A stretch of DNA of 64,000 nt from Hydrogenophilales bacterium (GTDB taxonomy: Bacteria > Pseudomonadota > Gammaproteobacteria > Burkholderiales > Thiobacillaceae), in assembly GCA_016703155.1 (NCBI GenBank), contig JADJCP010000008.1, forward strand, positions 1 through 64,000, written 5' to 3'. Made by a program: the position numbers and the translations under genes. Below the pieces are notes generated by a model. The model worked only from the letters and a program-made list of their open reading frames with translations, had not been told where the DNA came from and did not search any database. Numbering within the stretch: position 1 is the stretch's first letter; every line of letters begins with the position of its first letter. Of the stretch, positions 1-10,863 are shown piece by piece.

Positions 1-361
1 TATAGTGCTTGATGGAGATATGCTCGACGGTGTGTCCGTTTCGAAGCGGTTTCATCTGGGCCTAAGGGCACTTCTATCCGACCATCATGTATTTCCCAGT
101 CTTCAAGTGAGGGATGTAATGCAACTTGCCAGAAGCACTCATGGCCAGAATAGTCTCAAAGACCTAGCGAGCCGCGTCTGTTCTTCGCTGAGTGGCGGTG
201 AAAGAAAGAAGGTTGCCTTGGCTGCGATGACTGGAGGGAAAGTCGGTATATACGACGAACCGTTCTCCGCACTGGATGAATTCAATGCCATGCAATTCCC
301 AATACTTGGATCGGCTGGCAGCGTTTCTTCCCAACTGATTCTTGTGCCTGGTTCACATTAA
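1..361 (+). CDS. ABC transporter ATP-binding protein, LivF/LivG-like, 5' end outside window
   Basis: The visible 118 residues carry the ABC signature LSGGE followed by a Walker B-like segment IYDEPFSALDE, so this is the second half of an ATPase domain. The stretch GLRALLSDHHVFPSLQVRDV resembles the Q-loop region of branched-chain amino-acid (LivF/LivG) ATPases. The frame is open to the left edge, so the gene is partial. The end (ILVPGSH, then stop) is shorter than usual for the family, so the C-terminus may be lost or shifted. It lies 32 bp before a LivK-like binding protein, which supports a high-affinity uptake or sensing role. Family assignment is good; substrate unknown. Confidence 0.6.
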   Translation, partial: IVLDGDMLDGVSVSKRFHLGLRALLSDHHVFPSLQVRDVMQLARSTHGQNSLKDLASRVCSSLSGGERKKVALAAMTGGKVGIYDEPFSALDEFNAMQFPILGSAGSVSSQLILVPGSH

Positions 362-392
362 ATATTTCATTACGTAACAATTGGGTGCCCTT

Positions 393-1543
393 ATGAAAAA
401 TAAATCACGGATCGCGATATTAGCAGTCATAGCCGCTTTGGTAGCATTCGGCGTTTACTTCCAACAACACCCTCAAAGCCCTCAGGTCCACGCAATTAGG
501 ATTGCCGCCAACCTGCCGATGACCGGTGCACTTGCGACATATGGTGCTGCTGTTCGAGAAGGCGCCAACATGGCGCTGGAGGAAACCCCATCAACTGCTG
601 GAGTGAATCAACCAAAAATAACTGTGGATTGGCAAGATAATGCCAGCGACCCAAAAACATCAGTAAGCATTTTTCAGAAACAAGCGCTAAATCAGCCGAT
701 TGTCTATGTTTCAGGTGTCAAACCTCAGACCATGGCTATCAAGGATGAAGTTGCGAAGCTGGGTATTCCACACTTTGTCTGGATATTCGATGCCCATATC
801 AATCAAGGGGCCAGGAACAACTTGCGAACCTGGGTAAGTTACAAGATCGAGCCACCTGTTTATCTAGACTATATCAGACGACAAGGCGCAAAGCGGATTG
901 CCATAACATATATGCAACTTCCCATACTGTGGAAGAGTTTGAAAGATTCTGTGCCTGAACTTAAGGCGCAAGGTGATAAGGAAACTATTCGTCAGAAGCC
1001 TACGATTTTGGTCGAAGCGACTTCAAGGATATCGCCGTCAAGATCGCGAAATTCAAACCAGACCTCATCATTCTCAACGGCTTCCAAAGCGATCTGGTCG
1101 GCCTGACTCGCTCCCTCCGTCCATTGAACGTCAGCAAGGATGGCAACACCATTGCCACTTATGATCTCCTGGATGCTGCGAAAGTCCTTGGTCCCGAGGA
1201 AATCGAAGGTATCCGGATTGTTGCTCCCATCTTTGAAACCCGACCTGAATCCAGCGCCATTGCGGATTGGAGAAAACGCTTTGAAGCCAAATATGGCCGT
1301 CAGCCCTTGTACACCCATGCTTTTGCTTACGACATGATTGGCGCTATTCGTGCAGCGGCCCAGAAACTGGTCCTCCCTGCCTCCAATGAACAGTGGATCA
1401 ATGCACTACGTGCGGTCGATACGCAAGGCATCACCGGTCCCATCAAGTTCGATTCGGACGGTGACATGATCACGCCGCTAGAGGTTGGAGTGTACCGACA
1501 GGGCAAGTTGGTTCCCCGACTCGCCGACGCAGTAACTTTGTGA
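393..1543 (+). pseudogene. branched-chain amino-acid-type periplasmic binding protein (LivK-like), frameshifted
   Basis: Starts at MKNKSRIAIL with a hydrophobic signal/anchor segment, then a type I periplasmic binding fold (IRIAANLPMTGALATYGAAV, typical of LivK N-termini). The frame is lost near 985-1005. A second frame then gives YDFGRSDFKDIAVKIAKF and continues to LNGFQSDLVGLTRSL and a stop at 1543. Joined, the product is about 380 residues, the normal family length, with no internal nonsense codon. This suggests one indel (mutation or sequencing error) rather than old decay. It would bind a small ligand for the adjacent ABC ATPase or feed the signalling genes that follow. Confidence 0.6.
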
Positions 1544-1556
1544 TCCGGGAAACACT

Positions 1557-4384
1557 ATGACGCCTCTGACCAAGTGGGAGCCCTGGCTGGCATGGATAGG
1601 GATGCAGCCTTCTTCGACGGGATCACCATCGAAGTGGATCGCATCACGGATCCCCGTTGGGACCGTGTGTTGCCGATCCTGGAAGAAGAACAGGTATACA
1701 TGTGCCGAATGATGGAACCACTCCTTCGCGCCAGGCCCGGTGCGAGAGTACTGGACGTCGGCACGGGGTCGGGGGTCTTTGCGATCTACGCCGCAAAACA
1801 TGGTTGCCGTGTCGTCGCCATCGATATCTCTCCGCGGGCATTACGGTTTGCCCGACACAACGCGAAGAACAATGGCATTCAAACGGTGGACGGAGAACCG
1901 GGGGTGGGCGAGGTTCAGTTTCTCCGACATCGCTACGAGCAGTTTTCCGATGAGAACAGATTTGACATCGTTTTTCTTGCGCCGCCCTATAACCCCACTT
2001 GCGATGGTTTCAAGCCTGCACTCCACGCCGATGCAGGCAAACTCGGTCAGGATCTTTTCAGGGACCAGGTTCGTCATACGGCAAGCCTATTGAAGCGAGA
2101 TGGGGTTTGCATTGGCAATCAAATGTTCACGGTTGACAATAAGGGGAGCTTGGATTGTCTGGATGATTTAAAGAAATCATACCCAGGAGGCGAATTCCAT
2201 TACCTTCGTATTATTTCCGAAGATATCCCAGTGCGGGACTTCTTGGGACGGCAATATGCTACCTACCGCAAGTCCGAATTGAAACTCAGCCCAAGCCCAG
2301 CCGATATCGAGAAATACATTAGTAATTTCTCGAATGATAAATTTTTCGCGCTTGTGTATTACGAGCTAAGTCATTCCAGAGGTAGCACAATAGAATCGAA
2401 ATCAGGGACTCTTTCGCTTACGGAAACCAAGTCCGCAATCCCAGCACCGAAGGGGTGGGACGAGCGTATCAAATTGCATAGAAGGATCATCGAGCACACA
2501 TCTCTCGAATATTCCTTTCCGGCGCCGGCATTGTTCCTTGATATCGATGCCCTGCCGAACTTCCCCGAGCGTGGGGGCGATGACCCATCTCCGAACAACT
2601 ATTGGAATGGTTCGGTGCTGCGATACATCGAATCCTGGTTAGCCAAACCGAACTCCTCAACGACGAATCTGGCCTGTTCGATCTCATCCTTGTCGATACC
2701 GCACCATGGTATCCCACTCCGGAAGGACGCCGTGGTCTGCGACAAGAATCAGCGGCGTGGGTTTCACCTAAGCTTGGTGGCTTTACCAAGGCGAGAGAAA
2801 TCCTGGATTCATACCAGGACAATACCGAGCGGCTCCAGAAGACACGTGTAGGTCCTTTCCTGCATCGTCATTTTACCGGGCAGAATCGACCTAATGAGTG
2901 GCGGGGGATCCAGTTCACAGTTCACGACCTATCAGTAGCCACAGAACAAGTCGGTCTCGGCATCGAGTGTACCTTGGTCCAGGATATGGTAAACGACTTG
3001 TCCAACTGCCAAATTGAGTGGAAAACGCGAGATATACAATCGCCACCCAGCCTCCTCGGTGCCGCCTATTACACCTCTAATTTATCTGAACTTGGTGTGC
3101 CTGCTGGCGAACTCGACGCCTACAACAATGTGGTTCTTAACAGGCTGCAGCATTTGAGGAAGGTTAAAGGGTTGGAAGCATCTGATGATGAACTCTACCC
3201 ACTCGATTTGGAGATAAGTCATCAAGCAATGCACTATCGCCTCGATAGTTTGATTGCAGGTTTAAGTCTATCTGCCAAAGGTCCATCGGTGCTTATTGGT
3301 ATTCCTGTCACTGGCTTCACATGACACGAGGGCCACCGATGTGGCTCGTAAGGACCTACCTGACAACTACCGAGGCGGTATCTGGATCTACGCCGTCGCA
3401 AGGGGTGACTGGGAACCTGAGTCCGAAAGATATCTTTTAGATTTGGCCAGACTACTTACGATGCAGTATGAAACGGAGTATTCCGAACTGGCTTCAATCG
3501 AGCTAAAACGCATTGGAACTGACACATCTCGGTTTGACTGGGCACATGAAACCAAGCACATCATTCAGGCCCTAAGGCGCTGGCATCGCAAACCCGAAGA
3601 ATTTGGTCTCATTCAAGCCAATCGAACTCTGAAACATGATCGGTCAAGTGAGGAAGAACTCTCGGTTGTGCCATTTAGTACCCTGTATCAAGCTGGGCTG
3701 GCGCATCTTGCGGCCTGGACGATGGCGAGCAGTTCAAGCGATCTTCCGTTTTTCAATAAGGATACGAGAGACCTGCCTTCAGATATTCGCGCCTTAATTA
3801 AGGTGGCATACGATAGTGCGGTCGACGCTTTTCTGTTGAGGCTTTTCCGCAAGGTAGCCGTTAATCCAAAAACAGTACGCCCCCTCGCAACAGTGCTTAG
3901 CCATCTTCGAGATTCCGTGCCTAAGTTAAATGTATTTACCAAAGCTGACGCCTTAGAAATACCCATTAACTGGAACGCAGATTATCGCATTCCTGACTAT
4001 TGGATAAATTTTAGTAGACTTTTGTTGTGCGAATTCAGGGAAGCGCTACAGCATTGTAACTGGGCGAACGGGATTACAATCAATCTTACAGGTACAGAAG
4101 GCGTAATTGGTAAGGCTAGATTTTCTAACACGGCCTTATATCAGCCATTTTATTTCCATTTTGGCAATCTGCCGCCAGAGGCCTCAACGATATTAATGAC
4201 GGCTGAGGATATCGCAGAAGCATTTACTAGCCCGATTGCACGTCCCAACAGCGGAGTGGCCAGAAGTGGTGACGGATCAAAGGTGCGTAGTGATATCGCC
4301 AAACTCCTGAAGGCAAACATGAAAGGTCCAATCCTCTCAGGTGGTGTATTTGAGGTTGAATACACGTGGGAAGATTATTTATGA
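1557..4384 (+). pseudogene. class I methyltransferase fused to a degenerate histidine-kinase-like region, frameshifted
   Basis: The N-terminal part (frame from 1574) has a SAM-binding motif VLDVGTGSG and the catalytic-type motif FLAPPYNP, as in HemK/TrmN-like methyltransferases. Frame changes near 2620 and 3320 join this to a middle part (FDLILVDTAPWYP) and a C-terminal part. The C-terminal part has WAHETKHIIQAL, like a kinase H-box, then LLCEFREALQHC where the N-box would be, and a glycine-containing SGGVFEVEYTW end. I infer a sensor-type protein of about 930 residues. The start may be ATG 1557 (MTPLTK) with another indel before 1574. No internal nonsense codons appear outside the shifts. 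Function is uncertain; the kinase resemblance is weak and lacks the canonical Asn. Confidence 0.45.
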
Positions 4385-5773
4385 AACTCTCAGTATATGC
4401 GTACGACGACCTCCCAGCCAACCTTTCTCATTAGATTATGCAAGCAATGCTCTAGTAGCTGACTTAAGTCTTGTTACTGGGCGGGTCAATACCGAAGAAG
4501 CGTGGCTGGAGGCGTCAAATCGAATCAAGGATCTAGAGGGTGATTTCGTTTTACTGCTTGATTTGGGTTACCGCAACGCATCAGGTACCATTGGGAGCGC
4601 AGAAAACAGCATTTGAATCAACATTGATAAATCAAGTTGAATAAGTATCGATTTGTTGGAGGCGACCAGCTTTGGTTCTCAATTAACAAAGAAGAGAGTA
4701 CCTTTGGCATTCTTCCTGACGGTGTTCTTGATGGCCTTGGACTGTTACTCGCTAGTCTTCAAAACACTAACCCCGGAAGGACGCTGATATATGTTGCCAG
4801 TGGACGTGGAAATCTAGGTGCGCTGAAATCCTTTATAACGAAGATTTCATCAGATTCTTTTTACCATAACTCCGCGAGAAAAATAGTTGTTTTAAGAGAT
4901 ATGGATGGCGAAAATGTCGAGGATGAAAGATCGGCGAAAGCAATACTTGAAAAACTTCTAAAAAAATGGAACGAGGCTTACCCTGATTTTCATACCAATC
5001 CATGGGTAGACAATGGCATAAAAAGAATGGATCAAATGCTATCGAAAACTTAAGACTTCCCAACCTGACAAAGAGTTTTGTGGTCACAATCCTATTCAAG
5101 ACTATCCTGCCGAGTATTCAGATCTGGTGAACAGTTTATTCAGCGTGAGCACCGAATATTGTAATAATGATATTAACGGTTTAAAAGCAATCCTTGAAAT
5201 GTGTCAGCAAATAATCCAATCATTGAGAAGGCAGACGGCCCCAGTGGGTGGTTTAAAGCGTGGAAGAAAAACACGCCAGACAGCCCGTTCAAGCTAATAA
5301 CTAGGGAATGTTCGGAAGCAATATTACATAATATTTTCGAGATGCCTGTCGAAGTTACGTGCACAGCACAAATTCCTCGCAACCCGCGCTTCCTTCCTTG
5401 TTTTCGTTGAGATTGCTCGCAACCGAATTGCGCGGCAGGATGGAGGAATTCTAGCTTTAGAACCAAACAAATTATGCTTCAGGGAGATAAGGGCGGGTGT
5501 CGTCTTTCGATACCACTTGTGAATAACCCTGACAAACCATTTGTCTTGGCTATTAAATGGGCCGAGAAAATTGAATCTGGTGGAAACGAAATCAAGCTTA
5601 ACGGCGTATGCGCGGCACTTTGGCGGACGTTACTAGCACGTGTTGATAATGTTATGACCGCCAGCACAAACAGTGCGGAAGAAGTGAAACTACTAACACT
5701 TTTCAATGGCCCAGGACGACCGGTGTGTGGAGTGACATTTGCACCCCACTATATTCATTTGCATTGGAGTTGA
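4381..5773 (+). pseudogene. receiver-like signalling protein, multiply frameshifted
   Basis: The start ATGAAACTCTCAGT overlaps the stop of the preceding gene by 4 bp. The first residues (MKLSVYAYDDLPANL), then after a shift near 4425 DFVLLLDLGYRN, then near 4790 TLIYVASGRGN, follow the acidic pocket - phospho-Asp strand - T/S strand order of a response-regulator receiver. The rest (frames 4637-5053, 5049-5290, 5201-5410, 5365-5520, 5474-5773) gives a long unfamiliar C-terminal half. At least four indels are needed to read it through. It probably receives a signal from the kinase-like product upstream. Remote similarity only. Confidence 0.4.
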
Positions 5774-5777
5774 AAAC

Positions 5778-6592
5778 GTGTCTGGGTGCGACCCCCGATT
5801 TTTAGTGTTTGATCATGATGATGATGCCTTGCTGGATCTAGCCCGAGAACAAAGGTTGTTCCGTTATCACAACGGACAAGACGGGTAACAATAAGGATAT
5901 CGATGCTGCACAACAATTACTCAGGCGGACGGATTGGAAAGTGGCTTTCCTGCATATTAATAATCAGCCATGGGATGACGTTGTTTCCAAGGCGCCTGAA
6001 GGCTGCGTCATCATCCGCTTTTCCGGTGAAGGATTTCCCCCTCGACGCCCCATCATAAACAATGCCACGGGTCTATTCTGTAATCGACGTATTGATGACC
6101 TAACGCCGGATAACATTGATAAGTTGATGGCTGTATTGGGTGATGATGTGATATGCGAGAATCTTGGGAAGGCCGTATTCCTAAAAGCATTCGTCATCTC
6201 ATTTCCTTTGAAAAGCCCTATCATCTCCAGTCATTGATGATATTGATTCAAGGAATTCTTGCTTCAATTTCCGCAGACCCTGGACACAGTCATTCCAGGA
6301 GGCGCGTGAGTGTCTCGGTCTTTCCACCATTCGGCTGTGCCGTTTCAAGTGCCTTAACAAAAGGATCATTCGTCAGGCACTGGGTCTTCATCGAGATTGC
6401 ACAACCCAAGAAACAAACACAATTCGTAAAAAACATCTCGCGGATATGCTATCAACTGAGTTATGTAGTAATAATCTTAATGAATATTCAGAGATCGCCA
6501 GTCTTGTTAAGGCCATCTGTTTAGGTGACGATGAGCTTGATTTTAACGTTGCTATTGCAGGATATCGAGCACTGCGAGAAGTGTTGCGATAA
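5778..6592 (+). pseudogene. unknown acidic-N-terminus (receiver-like) protein, frameshifted
   Basis: A GTG start lies 4 bp after the preceding stop and gives VSGCDPRFLVFDHDDDALLDLA, an acidic strand end reminiscent of receivers. A shift near 5885 moves to the frame with KVAFLHINNQPWDD and VIIRFSGEGFPP. A further shift near 6170 and another near 6290 lead to the final frame ending AIAGYRALREVLR at 6592, 2 bp before the next gene. The composite is about 270 residues. I do not recognise the family; tight spacing suggests one transcription unit with its neighbours. Confidence 0.35.
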
Positions 6593-6594
6593 TT

Positions 6595-7104
6595 ATGAAT
6601 GCCGAGAATTGGAATCGTGCCCGATCTAATTTTAATCATAACTGGTTAAAGAACAGGCTAATAGTCACCCTGAGCAGAACGCGAAATGTATTGAACGGTA
6701 AGGTGCATGATGAAGCCATATGGGCCGATTTGACTGCACTGCTTAGCGAATGGCCGGAGCGAATGGCTGAAGCGAAGGACATTATGATGTCTTATCCCGA
6801 TGCGGCAAGTCCGCGCCAGTCTGTTGAGACTTCTCTTGCCGCCAACGTCCCCAAAGATGTAGCCGGGTGGTTGGCAGACGTGGCTGTTCAACGTTGGAAG
6901 GAGCAGGAATCACCGAACGAAAAGTATGCCGACGCAGTCGGGGCATTGAACGACTTGGATAGCCATATGAGGGAGTTCAATGTGCTCCTGTCAAGTAGCG
7001 TAGCGCCGCTTGATGAAGGTGATACTTGTGCTCTGGAGCGGTTGTTACTCGCGGCCAACCATCTAGGCAAGGCCATGTCGACCCTTGGCAGGTTACAAGG
7101 ATAA
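6595..7104 (+). CDS. hypothetical protein, 169 aa
   Basis: Complete soluble, mostly helical protein starting MNAENWNRARSNFN; no membrane segment or recognised motif. It starts 2 bp after the preceding frame and ends 11 bp before the receiver/AAA+ gene, so it is probably co-transcribed with both. It is the first intact frame after the broken left section. Function unknown; possibly an adaptor of the signalling cluster. Confidence 0.6.
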   Translation: MNAENWNRARSNFNHNWLKNRLIVTLSRTRNVLNGKVHDEAIWADLTALLSEWPERMAEAKDIMMSYPDAASPRQSVETSLAANVPKDVAGWLADVAVQRWKEQESPNEKYADAVGALNDLDSHMREFNVLLSSSVAPLDEGDTCALERLLLAANHLGKAMSTLGRLQG

Positions 7105-7115
7105 GAGGAAATGGC

Positions 7116-8930
7116 GTGATACCTCGAATTCTTATCATTGACGACATGTTTGGTCGCGATGCCACAACAGGCAGGAACGTGGATCGTGAAAATCTTTGCG
7201 CACATCTTCTGCTGGAAGACATTACAGGCGATCTGGCCGCAAAAAGTAGCCGCCAGAAGATCAATACACCAACCGCACAAGCGTTCTTCTGCAGAGGCCA
7301 GGCTCCACTGTCAGCTACTACAGGATCAGTCGTTGAGAATGATTTGTTAGGTACTTTGGCCGTGGTGCGTGAGGGGTGGTGCAAGGCGGTCGACGATGGC
7401 GCTGCACTATGGACGATGGTGCTGCTAGATTTGTGCTTCTATACAGGCAGGGTAACCGAGACAAGCCAGCAACACACACCGGGGATGCCTGAGGGTCGTC
7501 CAGAAGATGACGACCCACGTTGCTATTTCGGTTTGACGCTGCTGGATGCGATTCACGCGGAATTTCCAGAATTGCCGGTGCTGATCCTTTCCAGCAAGCC
7601 GCGCGAAGAGGTCAGCCTGGAATTCAGCCGACGCGGAGCGATAGGGTTTATCGCCCGCGACGATATTCGTGGCCCGGAATTGTTGCAGGCAGCGATTTGG
7701 CAGCATGGATTGCTACCCGACTCGGCTGGCGAGGTGGTGGGACACTCGCTACCTATGCTGCTGGCCCTGAGAGAAGCCCGGTGCGCCGCCGCGCACGGAG
7801 GGAATCTATTGATCCGGGCTGAGCGCGGCACTCGAAAGGAATTGCTGGCTTCGTATGCCCACCGGGTATCTGGAAGGGATAGCCCGCAGCGTCCCTTCGT
7901 AGCAGTTAATTCCGCAGTCTTGCGAACGGAATTGTTCGCCTCGGAACTATTCGGCATCGAGCCAAGGACCGCCAGCGGGGTAGATGGAAAGATCGGGCTT
8001 GTGGAAGCGGCAGATGGGGGTGACTTGTTCCTGGACGAGATCGCCGACATGCCACCGGAGGTCCAGGCAGCGGTGTTGCGGGTTCTGCAGGACAAGCAGA
8101 TCACTCGGGTCGGGGGGCGGCAGCCCAGGGCAGTAGATGTGCGCTTCATTTCCGCAACCAACGCCGATCTGGAAAACGACCCGCGCGGTTTCCGTGCGGA
8201 CCTGCTGGACCGCCTGCGCCTGGGGGGCACGCTCTGGTTGCCGCCATTGCGTGAGCGGGTGACGGACATCCCGTTGCTGGCGGAGCGCTTCGTTCGCGAG
8301 GCGGAGGCCCTGCGTCCCGGCACCCTACGTCGCGAGATCACCGCCGAGGCCCTGGACCGGCTGCACACCTATGACTGGCCGGGCAACGTGCGCGAGTTGC
8401 GCACCTGTCTGTTCGATGCTGTGAACCGATTCCCCGATGTGGAGCATCTGGTACCCGGCCATATTCGCTTGAAGCAAGGGACGGTGTCGGTTGCGGCCAA
8501 ACCACCGGTAGTGGAGCCGGAGGCTGCTCCGCTTTCTGTGCCATCTGTTGAGAAGGAGTCCATCGATCTGGATGGCTGGTTCGCCATGCAATCGGCATTG
8601 CGCTTCGATGCCCGCGAAATCACCCACTGGTCCGGTCGCCTGGGTGAACTCCAGCAGGCCCAGGCCTGGCTGCTGGCGCGTTACCTGCTCGCCGCGCTAG
8701 AGGCCACCAAGCGCCGCACGCCGGAACATCCCGAGGGAGTGCTGCAAATCCATCCCGCGGTGCGTTTGATGACCGGTGACGCCTCCTTGACCGCCACGCG
8801 CGCCGCGGATGTGATCAAGCGTCTGCTCGGTCCACTGGAAGGGGAACTGCATGGGGACCTACGTGAAGCGCTTGGCATCGCCCTACGGCTGCGACCACGT
8901 TCGCCGCGTGCGATATCCATGGGTTCCTAA
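7116..8930 (+). CDS. receiver-like domain plus NtrC-type AAA+ domain lacking GAFTGA
   Basis: GTG 7116 (VIPRILIIDD) is preferred because AGAGGA lies upstream and the receiver-type first strand begins there; about 604 residues. Residues 1-190 look like a receiver: IIDD, VLLDLCFYTG at the phospho-Asp strand, PVLILSS, and GAIGFI. A bacterial-enhancer-binding AAA+ core follows, with a changed Walker A (RAERGTRKE near 234-241), Walker B DLFLDEIAD (303-310), sensor I ISATNADL, LRERVTDIPLLAERF and DWPGNVRELR. Where GAFTGA should be, the sequence reads EPRTASGVDGK, so contact with sigma-54 is not expected. There is no obvious FIS-type HTH at the C-terminus. It may act as a signalling or remodelling ATPase rather than a sigma-54 activator. 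Confidence 0.8.
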   Translation: MIPRILIIDDMFGRDATTGRNVDRENLCAHLLLEDITGDLAAKSSRQKINTPTAQAFFCRGQAPLSATTGSVVENDLLGTLAVVREGWCKAVDDGAALWTMVLLDLCFYTGRVTETSQQHTPGMPEGRPEDDDPRCYFGLTLLDAIHAEFPELPVLILSSKPREEVSLEFSRRGAIGFIARDDIRGPELLQAAIWQHGLLPDSAGEVVGHSLPMLLALREARCAAAHGGNLLIRAERGTRKELLASYAHRVSGRDSPQRPFVAVNSAVLRTELFASELFGIEPRTASGVDGKIGLVEAADGGDLFLDEIADMPPEVQAAVLRVLQDKQITRVGGRQPRAVDVRFISATNADLENDPRGFRADLLDRLRLGGTLWLPPLRERVTDIPLLAERFVREAEALRPGTLRREITAEALDRLHTYDWPGNVRELRTCLFDAVNRFPDVEHLVPGHIRLKQGTVSVAAKPPVVEPEAAPLSVPSVEKESIDLDGWFAMQSALRFDAREITHWSGRLGELQQAQAWLLARYLLAALEATKRRTPEHPEGVLQIHPAVRLMTGDASLTATRAADVIKRLLGPLEGELHGDLREALGIALRLRPRSPRAISMGS

Positions 8931-8941
8931 GAGGGTATGCG

Positions 8942-10816
8942 ATGCGATATCTGATCCTCGCCCAATCGAAACCTACCGCCCACGCACTTGGTGCATGGTT
9001 GGATCTGCTGGGTGAGCGGCCGATCGAAAAGCTTGATGACGACCAACGGGTGATCGTCTGGGAGGGGCGAGAAGGTTTGCCAGTCGCTCAGGCGTTTGAA
9101 CGACTTTCTCGCGCCTTGGAGGCGGCTGCCTATGGGGACGGCGAGATGCCTTCTCACCATCGGGTGGTGGTATTGGTCGATGGAGTCGCGCGCCCGGGTG
9201 ACTTGAATATCGTTGCCCAGGGTGGAGGATGGGAATCTCTGCTCGCCATGCTGATCCTGGCCTTTCCGGAGTTTCGCTGGGTGTTTGGGATGTGGGGTGT
9301 TTCGGCTGATGAATCGACTGAAGTCCAGGAGAGGTCTTCAACACTCGGTACACGGCATAGCCTGGTATCACTGCTCGTGACGGACGAGTCCGATCCATTG
9401 TTCGATGCGACAGGCCTGCGCGTCTGGATACGGGAACGAACCAACCATTGTCTTGCTGAGTTGAATGATGATCTACGTCTGCCCCTGCGCGGGGAGATGG
9501 CGGCGATCATCGAGGAAGAGCAGGCCTATCTCTACTTCAACGGCTATTGCGCCTATCGCTTCGGTTTCCGCGCCGATCTGATCGCCAGTTGGCAGCGGAT
9601 GAAGAATAACTTTGGGCGTAAGGGCGAACGCCACCCTTATTGGTTGCTGCTAGAAGACATGAGCCTGAATTTCCCGGATAGGGAAAAAGGAATCAAGCTG
9701 CATTGCTTGCAGGACGAGCGTGCACAAAATTGCCCTCAATTGGATTCCCGCGATTCCGAGGTTGAGCAGTCCCGCTATCGCGTTCTCATCACGACCGGTC
9801 AGACCAGGCCGGGGGATGACACGCTTAGCCGCAACAGGGCCAATCTACGCGAGAAGGCCCCCCCCGGGCGCGGCGCCTTGGTACTCAAACCGGCCTGTGG
9901 CCAGTTCGATCTGTGGGAACGGGCTGGGTTGATGCGACGACATGAAGGCAACCCTCAACCCGGTCTCGCCCCCTCTTATCATTGGCCACCACGACGTCCG
10001 GAAATGTACGGCGAGTCGGATGGACACGGAGCACCGGGCAAACTGCTGCTGGTAGCCGAAAAGCTCATCGAGCGAGCCGAAGCTCTAAAGTCACAGGTGA
10101 AATCGGTGGCGGGGGCGGTACTGGGCGCCACCCTGGCCAATGACGCGCTCGAGTTGACCGGGGCCCGTACCCCCACCACCGCCATCGAAGCCCTGGGACT
10201 CAAGCATCAATTCGAGGTCATGGCGGAGTGCCAGTTTTCCGGAGTGGAATACCACATCCGTATCGAGCCACGCATTGCTGAAATAACACGCGACCTGGAT
10301 GCCATTTGCGAGTGGTTCGGAAAGAGTAAACGAGAATCCGCGCGCCTGAATGCCCGCATGCACATCCTGAACCAGTTGGTCCGCATTCTACGAGACCATA
10401 ACCAGTTCGATGAGGAGCAGTTGTGCATGAACCGCGTCAGACACATTCATAATACTCTCTGGGTGCGCCAGCGTAGTGTCAGGGTTCTGCTATTGCCGCT
10501 ATTGCGTTATCTGGAATTGTTACTAAGTTCTTTCGCAACATTTTCAACCGTTTTGCTGGGTTGGCTGGTTATATTTGCTCTGCTGTTCTGGTGGATAGGC
10601 TCGACACCGGGAAGCGGAGATAATTGGAGTTTTTGGTGTGGCCTCCAAGGTTCTGTTTCTACATTCTTTTCGGTCGGACCTCCAACTCATCCGGAAGGAT
10701 GCAAGGTTACTTCAACATGGGGTTACGTCATTGCCACCACGGCAACAATATTCTCAGGGTTCTTCCATTTGGGTGTGTTTGTGTCACATCTTTATTCAAT
10801 CGTGGCTAGGCGGTAA
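8942..10816 (+). CDS. large protein of unknown function with C-terminal membrane helices
   Basis: The 624-residue product starts MRYLILAQSKPTAHA, 11 bp after the AAA+ gene. The first ~500 residues appear soluble and match no family I know. The last ~130 residues hold a pair of hydrophobic segments (around ATFSTVLLGWLVIFALLFWW and VIATTATIFSGFFHLGVFVS) separated by a cysteine-containing loop of about 50 residues. This suggests a membrane-tethered receiver or effector of the cluster. Its position between the AAA+ protein and a small two-helix protein supports membrane action. Assignment to a pore-forming class would be speculation. Confidence 0.6.
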   Translation: MRYLILAQSKPTAHALGAWLDLLGERPIEKLDDDQRVIVWEGREGLPVAQAFERLSRALEAAAYGDGEMPSHHRVVVLVDGVARPGDLNIVAQGGGWESLLAMLILAFPEFRWVFGMWGVSADESTEVQERSSTLGTRHSLVSLLVTDESDPLFDATGLRVWIRERTNHCLAELNDDLRLPLRGEMAAIIEEEQAYLYFNGYCAYRFGFRADLIASWQRMKNNFGRKGERHPYWLLLEDMSLNFPDREKGIKLHCLQDERAQNCPQLDSRDSEVEQSRYRVLITTGQTRPGDDTLSRNRANLREKAPPGRGALVLKPACGQFDLWERAGLMRRHEGNPQPGLAPSYHWPPRRPEMYGESDGHGAPGKLLLVAEKLIERAEALKSQVKSVAGAVLGATLANDALELTGARTPTTAIEALGLKHQFEVMAECQFSGVEYHIRIEPRIAEITRDLDAICEWFGKSKRESARLNARMHILNQLVRILRDHNQFDEEQLCMNRVRHIHNTLWVRQRSVRVLLLPLLRYLELLLSSFATFSTVLLGWLVIFALLFWWIGSTPGSGDNWSFWCGLQGSVSTFFSVGPPTHPEGCKVTSTWGYVIATTATIFSGFFHLGVFVSHLYSIVARR

Positions 10817-10863
10817 GGGTGATTTGCCGACTATTTCGATATTGCAAAATCGGGAGAGCCAAT

